Source: CBCXVS01 sp965178525 (GTDB lineage: Bacteria > Tectomicrobia > Entotheonellia > Entotheonellales > Entotheonellaceae). From it: 15,791 nt of DNA. Where the stretch lies: assembly GCA_965178525.1 (NCBI GenBank), contig CBCXVS010000188.1:1-15791 (forward strand), read 5' to 3'. Below the pieces are notes generated by a model that was given only the letters and a program-made list of their open reading frames with translations, was not told where the DNA came from and ran no database searches. This document shows, piece by piece, positions 1 to 6,652 of this stretch (its first letter is position 1; every line of letters starts with the position of its first letter). The position numbers and the translations under genes are program-made.

Positions 1-306
1 ATTGCCCGACAGCGCCAAGGTGGCTTGCGCTTGGTTATTGGCAGCGAAAAGAGTGGCGATACCCCCATCCCAATGCGCCAGTTCTTCCAGCGTCAGCGCC
101 ACACATAACGGATCCATGGTACCGTCATACTGAGGGGGTAATTGCCCTGACAGCAGGCCAACATCACAGCTTTTGCGTAACAAATCCCAGTCCACCGTGC
201 CTGGGGGCGCGTTGTCCAACTTCCGGGCTTTCCAGCGTACCTCGCGGCGGGAAAACAGGCGCATAGTTGCCTGCACGGCCTGCTGCTCCTCAGTCAGCTC
301 AAACAT
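1..306 (-). CDS. Acyl-CoA dehydrogenase, N-terminal part (cut by window edge)
   Basis: An open frame runs from ATG at 306 off the left edge (102 codons, no stop). The start MFELTEEQQAVQ and the later run ALTLEELAHWDGGIATL match the N-terminal helical domain of acyl-CoA dehydrogenases (FxLTEEQ near the start, then EELAxxDxG about residue 80). These FAD enzymes oxidise acyl-CoA thioesters to enoyl-CoA in the cytoplasm and pass electrons to ETF. The start is supported by AGGAAGAGG just upstream and by a promoter at 371-399, so it need not depend on the flavin-reductase transcript. The catalytic base, FAD-binding C-terminal domain and substrate class lie outside the window. Family call is good; substrate unknown. 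Confidence 0.82.
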   Translation of the reverse strand, partial: MFELTEEQQAVQATMRLFSRREVRWKARKLDNAPPGTVDWDLLRKSCDVGLLSGQLPPQYDGTMDPLCVALTLEELAHWDGGIATLFAANNQAQATLALSGN

Positions 307-370
307 GCCTCTTCCTTTCTGGGCCTGCGGCTGGGCGTGGCCGGGTGTCATGTCATGAACAGAGCAGGGC

Positions 371-399
371 ATTGTAGCGGAAGCCTAAGAAGCCGACAA
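371..399 (-). promoter_or_regulatory. Sigma-70 promoter for the acyl-CoA dehydrogenase
   Basis: On the minus strand TTGTCG (394-399) is followed after 17 bases by TACAAT (371-376), close to TTGACA-N17-TATAAT. Transcription would start near 364 and give a leader of about 58 nt before ATG at 306. Motif match by eye only. Confidence 0.55.
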
Positions 400-416
400 C
401 AGGCAGATGCCAGGAA

Positions 417-446
417 AGTTGGTAGTTGGTAGGAAGCAGTTAGCAG
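417..446. repeat. Degenerate heptamer repeat (AGTTGGT)2-AGGAAGC-AGTTAGC
   Basis: Four consecutive seven-base units: two identical AGTTGGT copies, then AGGAAGC and AGTTAGC. The last reads GCTAACT on the other strand, close to the AGCTAAC unit of the array at 12526-12551. It lies in the 262-nt spacer between the acyl-CoA dehydrogenase and the flavin reductase and just upstream of the inferred promoter. Confidence 0.55.
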
Positions 447-489
447 CGTGCAATAAGTGCCCGAACAGAATTAAATTCATAGGTTTCCT

Positions 490-520
490 CTGGAAAAACT
501 ACGTAGCTAATTTTGTCCAG
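490..520 (-). terminator. Imperfect hairpin downstream of the flavin reductase
   Basis: CTGGAAAAA (490-498) and TTTTGTCCAG (511-520) can pair with one mismatch, enclosing CTACGTAG. Read on the minus strand this hairpin follows the flavin-reductase stop by about 50 nt, with U-rich sequence in its 3' arm. It could end the monooxygenase/reductase transcript, but there is no clean U tract after the stem. Confidence 0.25.
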
Positions 521-540
521 GAACTGAGATGTTGTGCCGT

Positions 541-557
541 CTGCCAACCGCCAACTG
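541..557. repeat. Short heptamer repeat CTGCCAA-CCGCCAA
   Basis: Two seven-base units (CTGCCAA, CCGCCAA) followed by CTG. The motif is roughly the reverse complement of the AGTTGGT units at 417-430, so the two blocks face each other across about 95 bp. This resembles the paired arrays at 12452-12551. Confidence 0.35.
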
Positions 558-568
558 TGCATCGCGTC

Positions 569-1066
569 TTAGAGCGGCTCGTGCAGTTTGTGGTACCTGC
601 TGGAAAAGAAGAGCAAGGGCTTAATATCGGCATCCGGATTGACGTAGGCTTCCTGCACTTCGCCCAAAACGAGTGTGTGGTCGCCCCCTTCGTATCTCGC
701 CCACACCTTGCAGTCGATATAGCCGAGGCAGTCATCTAACACCGGGCTGCCGGTGGCTTTGACGGAATGTGGGATATCGGCAAATTGGTCGGCGTCCTTC
801 GGCGCTTTACCCGCCCACCAATCCGACCATTCGCGCCGGTACTCGGGCAGAATATTGACGCAGAAAATCTCGCTTCCCATCATATACTCGTGCATATCCG
901 CTTTTTTGTCGATGCTCACCAGGACGAGCGGCGGATCGAGCGAGACGGACGAAAACGCGTTGGCTGTCATCCCATGTTTCACGTCCTCTTTACAGGTGGT
1001 GACCACGGTGACACCAGTCGCGAAGCGGCCTAGAACCTGACGGAATAAGTTCGAATCAAAAGGCAT
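569..1066 (-). CDS. HpaC-like NAD(P)H:flavin oxidoreductase (flavin reductase domain)
   Basis: A 165-aa protein of the flavin-reductase-like (split-barrel FMN-binding) family. Landmarks are FRQVLGRFATGVTVVT (8-23), GMTANAFSSVSLDPPLVLVSI (32-52), the GDH-x-LVLGEV segment (128-137) and PLLFFSSRYHKL near the C-terminus. Such enzymes reduce FAD or FMN with NAD(P)H and hand the reduced flavin to a partner monooxygenase. I chose ATG 1066 over the ATG at 1102 because GAGGAGAG lies a few bases upstream and family members begin close to this residue. It lies 121 nt downstream of an HpaB-type oxygenase on the same strand, the usual large/small subunit pairing. Whether the electron donor is NADH or NADPH cannot be told. 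Confidence 0.9.
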   Translation of the reverse strand: MPFDSNLFRQVLGRFATGVTVVTTCKEDVKHGMTANAFSSVSLDPPLVLVSIDKKADMHEYMMGSEIFCVNILPEYRREWSDWWAGKAPKDADQFADIPHSVKATGSPVLDDCLGYIDCKVWARYEGGDHTLVLGEVQEAYVNPDADIKPLLFFSSRYHKLHEPL

Positions 1067-1187
1067 CGTAGCTCTCCTCATAAGGTCCGTACCCAAACAC
1101 AACCCGGTCTATAGCTTGCTTCTAGAAAAACGATATAGCCTATGGTGTCCAGGCACGTCAGCAGATCGTCACACATGCATCATGGTC

Positions 1188-2654
1188 TCATTTCTCTAGC
1201 GTGTCGCTTGCATGATCGAGTCCCGTGATGTATTTGGCCAGTTCGATACTATCGTGAAAATCGTATTCGCGGTGAATGGTCATCTTCTCCGCTTCGATCG
1301 AGCCCTCGGCATGAATGGCGAGAACCTCCTGATACCCGCCGAAATCGGACGCGGTCAGATCCGAAATCATGTTGAGCACCCGGAGCCGGTCTGCAGCCGG
1401 GACACCGGCTTTGCCGCCGAGGTATTTTTCGATGAAGGGCCGGGTTTCGGGATTGAGCAGATCCGCTTCGCTTGGCCCGGTGACCAGGACGCCACCACTA
1501 ATGTCTTGCAGATACGAGACCATCTTGTGATAGTTCTCGGCAAAATGCAACTTGGCGATGTTGACCAGGAGCGGATTCGGTACCGCAATACCTTCCTCGG
1601 CGATCTTGCAGCCCAGCGCCGCCTGTTTCGTCAGGGCGCGTAGGGTTTGCGTGTAGGCGATCAGCCGGGTAATTTTCTCGCGGATGTGATTGGCCCGCGT
1701 CAGGCCATTATATTCGGCGATGAGCTGCGCCGATCCCGCCAGCGCATCGGTAAGCGGCAACTTGTAGGAAATGGCCGTGAACCGATGGAATTCCACGAAC
1801 GTTTTCGCCAGGATGCCGGCGTATGGCCATTCTTTTTGCAAAAAGACCCGCTCATGCGGCACAAAGACGTCATCAAAGACGGTCATGGTCTCGGTCATTT
1901 TGTGTTGCGACGTAATCGGATGATCGAAACTTCCCCCCCGCGGCGCGCCATAGGGACTGCAAATCATCTTCAGCCCCGGGGTATTGGCCGGGACGGCAAA
2001 GGCCACGGCATAGTCCTGATCGGTCTCCGCCATATTGCGCGTTGGCAAGACGATCACCTCGTTGCAGTTGGTCAACACCGACGTATGAATTTTGGCCCCA
2101 CGTACCACGATCCCATCGGGCCGTTCGTCGACGATACGGACGTAGTAATCGGGATGGTCCTGGGCCGTGGGCGCCAGACTGCGATCCCCTTTGACATCGG
2201 TTTGGGCCACGGCGACCGCGAGGTCGTTGTCGGCGCAATGCCGGTAGAAGGCTTTGACGCGGCTGAGGTAGTCCGTGTGCAGATGGTCATCCATGTGGCG
2301 TGCCACCATGTGCAGCGCAAAGAGGGCATCCGTCCCAATTTCTTTGATCAAGACCACGAGGGTGCGGCCTAAGCGCGTGGCGGTTTCGATCAGTTGACTG
2401 CGCTTGAGGAGATCGTCACTGTTTTGGGGCAGGTGGAAATAGCGGCTGATCGGCCGGCCTGTCTGTGGGTCGTCAACGACGGCCAAGTCATGGTAGCGCG
2501 GATGTTCGGCCATGCGGTAATCGATGCTGGCGTGTTCGACCGCCACGCGTAACGTGGGATGGGTCGTGACGTCTTTGACCGGTTCGCCCTTGTAATAAAT
2601 GACACGGTCATCCTGCAGGCTGGCCTTGTACGCCTGCGGTGTTCGCAGCCCCAT
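1188..2654 (-). CDS. HpaB/PvcC-family FADH2-dependent monooxygenase (4-hydroxyphenylacetate 3-hydroxylase family)
   Basis: A 488-aa protein with the acyl-CoA-dehydrogenase-like fold of the HpaB family: N-terminal YKASLQDDRVIYYKGEPVKDVTTH (about 8-32), flavin/substrate region 180-260, DDVFVPHERVFL (261-272) and a helical C-terminal domain. The relative 4-hydroxybutyryl-CoA dehydratase uses Cys99, Cys103, His292 and Cys299 as [4Fe-4S] ligands. Here His290 remains, but the residue seven further on is Tyr297, and residues 90-120 contain no cysteine. That argues for an oxygenase using free FADH2 rather than a dehydratase. Start 2654 has AAAGGAGGG upstream; the extra residues from 2750 would overlap the promoter and look non-coding. 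A flavin reductase follows. A phenolic or acyl substrate is plausible but not shown. Confidence 0.88.
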   Translation of the reverse strand: MGLRTPQAYKASLQDDRVIYYKGEPVKDVTTHPTLRVAVEHASIDYRMAEHPRYHDLAVVDDPQTGRPISRYFHLPQNSDDLLKRSQLIETATRLGRTLVVLIKEIGTDALFALHMVARHMDDHLHTDYLSRVKAFYRHCADNDLAVAVAQTDVKGDRSLAPTAQDHPDYYVRIVDERPDGIVVRGAKIHTSVLTNCNEVIVLPTRNMAETDQDYAVAFAVPANTPGLKMICSPYGAPRGGSFDHPITSQHKMTETMTVFDDVFVPHERVFLQKEWPYAGILAKTFVEFHRFTAISYKLPLTDALAGSAQLIAEYNGLTRANHIREKITRLIAYTQTLRALTKQAALGCKIAEEGIAVPNPLLVNIAKLHFAENYHKMVSYLQDISGGVLVTGPSEADLLNPETRPFIEKYLGGKAGVPAADRLRVLNMISDLTASDFGGYQEVLAIHAEGSIEAEKMTIHREYDFHDSIELAKYITGLDHASDTLEK

Positions 2655-2727
2655 ATGCCCTCCTTTACGGCCCGCTCGTGGGTCGAAATCTGCTTCGTCT
2701 CCTATGGCGCCCGATATGCTGGGGGCT

Positions 2728-2755
2728 ATTATACCGGAAAGCGTACGCACAGCAA
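2728..2755 (-). promoter_or_regulatory. Sigma-70 promoter for the monooxygenase/flavin-reductase unit
   Basis: On the minus strand TTGCTG (2750-2755), a 16-nt spacer and a perfect TATAAT (2728-2733). The spacer contains the palindrome GCGTACGC. Transcription would start near 2721, leaving about 66 nt of leader before ATG 2654. This promoter is the main reason to set the HpaB start at 2654. Confidence 0.65.
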
Positions 2756-2805
2756 ATTACTGGCATCACTTCCAGGATAGGCGAAGCGGTACCACGGAGC
2801 GATGT

Positions 2806-3636
2806 TTAGGATTCCAACTGTTGCCGTAACGCCGCGATATGCCGTGTGATAGTCTCGGCCTCGGGGGCTTCCGGGAACAGTTCCAAGTAGCGCTGCAGGT
2901 CGTGCAGCGCCGCTTGCAGGTGGCCGAGCTGGTAATGGACCCAGCCACGATCACGGATCTCTAAAGGCTGCTCCGGATTGAAGAGGAGAAGCCGTTCGAT
3001 CACACTCAAGGTCCGGCGATATTCGCCCCGCTCTGCATAGATTTTCTTCAAATTGTTGAGCATGCGCCGCAAGATATCATGATCGCCGATAGGCGCCAGA
3101 TACGCATCGTTCCAGGGCAACCGGTCTTTGAAGATGTGTTGTAGCAACAGGATACATTCCTCGCGCGTGAGCACGTTGCCGCCTGCGAACGGATCGATCC
3201 AGAACGGCTCGGGTTGGGCGGTATACTGGACGATGAAATGGCTGGGCATGCCCACCCCCGCAATCGGCAAGCCGACGAGCCGGCCGATCTCGATGTAGAT
3301 CACGGAGAGCGTAATCGGGATGCCCAGGCGGCGCTCTAACACCTCGTTGAGGAAGCTATTACGCGGATCGTCATAATCCTCCTGATTGCCGCGGAATCCC
3401 TGCTCCTCGAAGAGATACGCGTTGATGCCTTTGACAATGCGAACCGGATCGAGTTCGAGTCCCAACTGCACTTTGATGGTTTCAGCCATGGCATCTAGGC
3501 GACTGACGTAGGCCGAGATGTCCATGGCCGGATATTCCTCCTGCGCCATGAGCAAGGCGCCTTCGGCCAGACGGAAGTCGCCTGGCGCACGCTCAACCAG
3601 GGCCGCAAAACGGCGACGGGATTCCGGCATCTCCAT
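2806..3636 (-). CDS. SirB1-family protein: transglutaminase-like domain plus TPR
   Basis: A 276-aa protein. Residues about 93-160 match the SirB1 (YchA) transglutaminase-like core: NSFLNEVLERRLGIPITLSVIY, GVGMPSHF and WIDPFAGG. Residues about 195-275 form TPR-like helical repeats (YAERGEYRRTL, then VHYQLGHLQAALHDL). His133 and Asp148 fit two positions of a papain-like triad, but the usual nucleophile position carries Ser, not Cys (NSFLNE), as I recall for the family, so protease or transglutaminase activity is doubtful. The biochemical role is unknown. ATG 3636 has AAAGGA six bases upstream; an ATG at 3630 is also possible. The gene follows the DsbA-like gene on the same strand, with a long perfect hairpin between them. 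Confidence 0.85.
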   Translation of the reverse strand: MEMPESRRRFAALVERAPGDFRLAEGALLMAQEEYPAMDISAYVSRLDAMAETIKVQLGLELDPVRIVKGINAYLFEEQGFRGNQEDYDDPRNSFLNEVLERRLGIPITLSVIYIEIGRLVGLPIAGVGMPSHFIVQYTAQPEPFWIDPFAGGNVLTREECILLLQHIFKDRLPWNDAYLAPIGDHDILRRMLNNLKKIYAERGEYRRTLSVIERLLLFNPEQPLEIRDRGWVHYQLGHLQAALHDLQRYLELFPEAPEAETITRHIAALRQQLES

Positions 3637-3674
3637 GCACGATCCTTTCGTAGGGGCTGGAGCTGGCGCCGATG

Positions 3675-3721
3675 GAAGTACCCAAACACCATGACTTGTC
3701 GTCATGGTGTTTGGGTACTTC
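3675..3721. repeat. Perfect 21-bp-arm palindrome (hairpin) between DsbA-like and SirB1-like genes
   Basis: Arms at 3675-3695 and 3701-3721 are exact reverse complements around a 5-nt loop (TTGTC). The core of each arm is GTACCCAAACACCATGAC or its complement. There is no U tract on either side, so it is not a classic intrinsic terminator. It begins 7 nt after the DsbA-like stop and ends 38 nt before the SirB1-like start, so it could end, stabilise or attenuate the transcript, or be a mobile palindromic repeat. Confidence 0.9.
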
Positions 3722-3728
3722 GTCTGCT

Positions 3729-4784
3729 TTAGGGCGTGGCCCGTTTGGCGCTCTTGCCGCGTTCGAGAGCCGCCTCCACGAGTTCCTGAAAACTTTCGTA
3801 GGAAGCGGCGCCGCTCAGCGGCCGTCCATTAATGAAGAAGGATGGCGTAGAGCTGACCCCGACGCTCCGCCCATCCTGTAAGTCGGCCTCGACTTCCTGG
3901 GCATATTTGTTCGAGTCTAAACACGCGGTGAACTGTGCGACGTCAAGGCTGAGTTCTCCCGCGTATGTTTTCAGAGCTTTGTCATCGAATGCCGTATTGT
4001 CAAAGAGTTTGTCATGGTAGGGCCAAAACTGCTGTTGCTCATCGGCACATTGCGCGGCCTCTGCCGCTTTTTGTGCCTGCGGGTGGATATTCCGCAACGG
4101 AAAATCCCGAAAGACCAATTTGACCCGGCCTTCATAATCGGCCAAAAGTCGCTTCAGTGTCGGCTGTACACGGCGGCAGTAGGGGCACTGAAAATCGGAA
4201 AATTCAATGATGGTGACCGTGGCATCCTGTGCGCCAAGTGCCGGGTCATCATCGCTACTGACATCGACCTTGGGCGGCTCGAGGGCAACCGTAACCTTAT
4301 AGCGCTGGCGCAACTCCCCATAGAAGGCGTTTCGCCGCTTCTCCTGGGCTTGGTCATTGAGATACTTTTCAATGCGCGGCGCAATCTGCTCAAGGGGTTG
4401 CCGAATCCGCTTCTTGTTCGCTTCGTAGAACTGCTTCACCTGTTCCTCTGTGGCGAGGGTAGCTTTGGCCGTCACCTCCTCTTGGATGAGCTGCTTGGGC
4501 GATATCTGTCGCTTCGCCGCTTCGAGCTGCTTCAGCCGCTCGGAAATCAGCCGATCGAGCCCCTCTTTCAGCACGCGATACCGTTGCATTTCCACGCGTA
4601 ACAGATCACCACTCAGGGTGCTGGTGAGTTCGTCCGCAGCAATCGGCTGATCCTGCACCGTCGCGACGACGGCTGGTAGCTCTTCCGCTGCGAAGGTGAC
4701 GGCTGCAAGACCCAGCCCCATGATGACCGCCAGTAACGGAAGTGCCCAGCGATCGTGTCGAAAGGCTGATACGGACAGTGGCAT
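3729..4784 (-). CDS. Exported DsbA-family thiol oxidoreductase with N-terminal chaperone-like extension
   Basis: A 351-aa protein. Residues 10-32 hold basic residues then a hydrophobic segment ending in TFAAEE, a likely Sec signal or membrane anchor, so the mature protein acts outside the cytoplasm. Residues about 35-165 are charged, helical and resemble SurA/PpiC-type N-terminal regions (VATVQDQPIAADEL). Residues 188-340 form a thioredoxin fold of the DsbA/DsbG-like 'Thioredoxin_4' type with CPYC at 200-203, FRDFPL (225-230) and the cis-Pro loop VSSTPSFFINGR (310-321, Pro314). Role: making or shuffling disulfides in exported proteins. I chose ATG 4784 because GAGGAG lies upstream and the signal peptide starts here; the frame upstream from 5027 is low-quality sequence. 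The extension could be a chaperone arm. Confidence 0.88.
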   Translation of the reverse strand: MPLSVSAFRHDRWALPLLAVIMGLGLAAVTFAAEELPAVVATVQDQPIAADELTSTLSGDLLRVEMQRYRVLKEGLDRLISERLKQLEAAKRQISPKQLIQEEVTAKATLATEEQVKQFYEANKKRIRQPLEQIAPRIEKYLNDQAQEKRRNAFYGELRQRYKVTVALEPPKVDVSSDDDPALGAQDATVTIIEFSDFQCPYCRRVQPTLKRLLADYEGRVKLVFRDFPLRNIHPQAQKAAEAAQCADEQQQFWPYHDKLFDNTAFDDKALKTYAGELSLDVAQFTACLDSNKYAQEVEADLQDGRSVGVSSTPSFFINGRPLSGAASYESFQELVEAALERGKSAKRATP

Positions 4785-4910
4785 ATCCACGCTCCTCAGA
4801 TAGCTAAAGGTTGCCAGCTCGTATGGTCCCTCATGCCTGCATGTATGGACATCCGGAGGTATCGAGTGAACCATACGGCGCACGTGCGCGTTCGCGTCAC
4901 ATGAAGGAGA

Positions 4911-4939
4911 AGTATAACATGTTTCACCAGGTCCTGGTG
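4911..4939 (-). promoter_or_regulatory. Possible extended -10 promoter with palindrome, upstream of DsbA-like gene
   Basis: On the minus strand TGTTATACT (-10 at 4911-4916) has the TGn of an extended -10 element but no recognisable -35 box. The palindrome CACCAGG-T-CCTGGTG sits at 4925-4939, where a -35 box would be, and could be an operator. The leader would be about 120 nt. Weak evidence. Confidence 0.3.
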
Positions 4940-5033
4940 GCCCCAGGGGGCTCCCGGTCGTATCTCGAACGCGAACGCGTCGAAAGCGCCATGTCCGGTG
5001 CTGATCGTGTGGGGTATGAGCCGTCAAGCCGCT

Positions 5034-6626
5034 TCATAGGCGGCCTAGCGCGTAATCGGCGAGATCGACCCGCATATAGCGTGCCAGTAGAGGATGCCGC
5101 TGTTCCATAGCGCGGTAGACGTGTTGGGCAATGCACCGGTATGACGTGTGGCCCTGTTTAGCCGAACGAAGCTGGACGAAGTGATAAATTTCTCGCAAGT
5201 TCCAGGTGATCAGTACCCTGCAGCGATACGCCAGGGGCAGGATATACGGCGCCAGATGAGGCTGGACCTGATCGAGGTGGTGATAGGCTGCCGCGGCGCG
5301 CGTCATGCAGGTCTCGAATACATCCTGCAGATCGTACCGCGCGAACGCTTCGGGCATGCTGTAGCCATGGCGTGGGGAGGGGAGCTGCCGCGTTTGCGTT
5401 GCCAGGCGATGCCGTTGGATGTCCCGGTAGGCGCCATAATCCACGAAAATTTCGAATGTATACGTCAGGTGTTCGAGCGCCCGGAGTGGCGGGTCGTGCG
5501 GCCCTCGGCGCCGTAAATACTCGTCGATAACCTGGGTCTTGTGCGCCTCGGACAGCGTGCGCGCACGGGCCAGCACTTGCGCCCAGGGATGATGGCTGTA
5601 GCCATACAGAATCGCCGCGACGAGGGCCACCTCGGCTTCCTCCGGAGCGTGCACCAGATGCACGGTGGATTCCTCCTCTTGCGGCCTGTCCGGTCCCAGG
5701 CACGCCTCGGACAGGGTGCGCATGGCGCTAGCGGTTTCCACCATGTAGGCGTTCCTCTCGGCGTATTTCAACAGCGTTGGGATAACCTGCCGCGCTTCCT
5801 CTTTGATCATCGTGCCGAGGTGCTGCACCTCTTGCAGAGGATGGGAGAGCATTTTGGTGAGTAAATGTTCTAAGGCACGGCCGTTGATCGTCATGCCGAG
5901 ATTGGTCCAGGTACTGGCTGGCAAGAGATACCGCAGCACATCGAGGGCCTTGGCACGGCAGGCGCTCTGATACCTCCGTTCGGTTTGTTTGGGTGCACGC
6001 GGCCAGTCTTGTTGGATCGCCTCGATGAGACGCGGTAACAAATAGGTATATGTGGTCAAGAGCATCTGCGCCGTATCATGGTAGATGGCGTCAGCGCCCG
6101 TATGCCGCAGTTCCGGCGGGGCGTAGTAAGATTTGGTGTCAAAGGCGACATAGCGCGTCGATTTTTCCGTATAGGACGCCAAACGCATATCTTCAAGGAC
6201 TTTGCTCGCCACGATCGAGACCTGTTCGATGGCCAGATGCACCACGGCGTGCTCCGCTACCGACGCGTGGCCATAACCGACGACCCACTTTTCATGAAAC
6301 TGGCGTGCTTTTTCCTGCGCCTGGTTCAGCTCGTCCCGCTCGGCGGACATCGCTGGCTGCGGCCCGATCAGATCGAGGTCACCCTCTGTAATGAGCTTTA
6401 GGAGATTGCGCCGCAGACGGCCTCGGCTACGGCTATAATAGGCGAACAGGACGGCGATGACCTCTTCGGGCAAATGTCGCAAGGCGAAAACCGGCCGGTC
6501 GAGATTGGTCACATAGGGGGCGAGAATCGCTTGTTCGCTGGGGCTAAAGTGCTCTCCATGCACGCGGGTGGTTCCTTCTCTCCTTATTCTTGCGTTTTTG
6601 CCGTAGATGCACTGAGCTTTAACCAT
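5034..6626 (-). CDS. thyX: Tandem-domain ThyX-like FAD-dependent thymidylate synthase
   Basis: Two ThyX-type domains are fused (530 aa). ThyX makes dTMP from dUMP with FAD and methylenetetrahydrofolate. Domain 1 has GHASVAEH (119-126) and MRLASYTEKSTRY (147-159), matching RHRxxSxNExSxRY except that RH is replaced by DM; the later block LPASTWT...INGRALEH is at 235-254. Domain 2 has an intact RHR (405-407), but the following S, N, E and S positions are T, T, R and L; its C-terminal block WNLREIYHFVQLR is at 474-487. Each copy therefore lacks part of the active site. ATG 6626 has GGAG six bases upstream. Alternatives are ATG 6653 (overlaps the PIN gene stop as TAATG) and GTG 6563 (AAGGA upstream). 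Activity is uncertain; it may be a composite enzyme or a divergent paralogue. Confidence 0.85.
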   Translation of the reverse strand: MVKAQCIYGKNARIRREGTTRVHGEHFSPSEQAILAPYVTNLDRPVFALRHLPEEVIAVLFAYYSRSRGRLRRNLLKLITEGDLDLIGPQPAMSAERDELNQAQEKARQFHEKWVVGYGHASVAEHAVVHLAIEQVSIVASKVLEDMRLASYTEKSTRYVAFDTKSYYAPPELRHTGADAIYHDTAQMLLTTYTYLLPRLIEAIQQDWPRAPKQTERRYQSACRAKALDVLRYLLPASTWTNLGMTINGRALEHLLTKMLSHPLQEVQHLGTMIKEEARQVIPTLLKYAERNAYMVETASAMRTLSEACLGPDRPQEEESTVHLVHAPEEAEVALVAAILYGYSHHPWAQVLARARTLSEAHKTQVIDEYLRRRGPHDPPLRALEHLTYTFEIFVDYGAYRDIQRHRLATQTRQLPSPRHGYSMPEAFARYDLQDVFETCMTRAAAAYHHLDQVQPHLAPYILPLAYRCRVLITWNLREIYHFVQLRSAKQGHTSYRCIAQHVYRAMEQRHPLLARYMRVDLADYALGRL

Positions 6627-6652
6627 TTCCCACTCCGTCCTGGGAGTTTTCA

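Noticed and set aside
1647..2372. Long plus-strand open frame (241 codons) inside the monooxygenase gene
   Set aside because: It is antisense to the HpaB-type gene, which has clear family motifs, a ribosome site and a promoter. The plus-strand translation is Arg/His/Gly-rich and unlike any family I know.
1188..2654. 4-Hydroxybutyryl-CoA dehydratase as the identity of the HpaB-type gene
   Set aside because: The iron-sulfur ligands equivalent to Cys99, Cys103 and Cys299 are absent, and a flavin-reductase gene lies next to it.
4014..4601. Plus-strand open frame (195 codons) opposite the DsbA-like gene
   Set aside because: Leucine-rich shadow of a gene with CPYC and cis-Pro motifs on the other strand.
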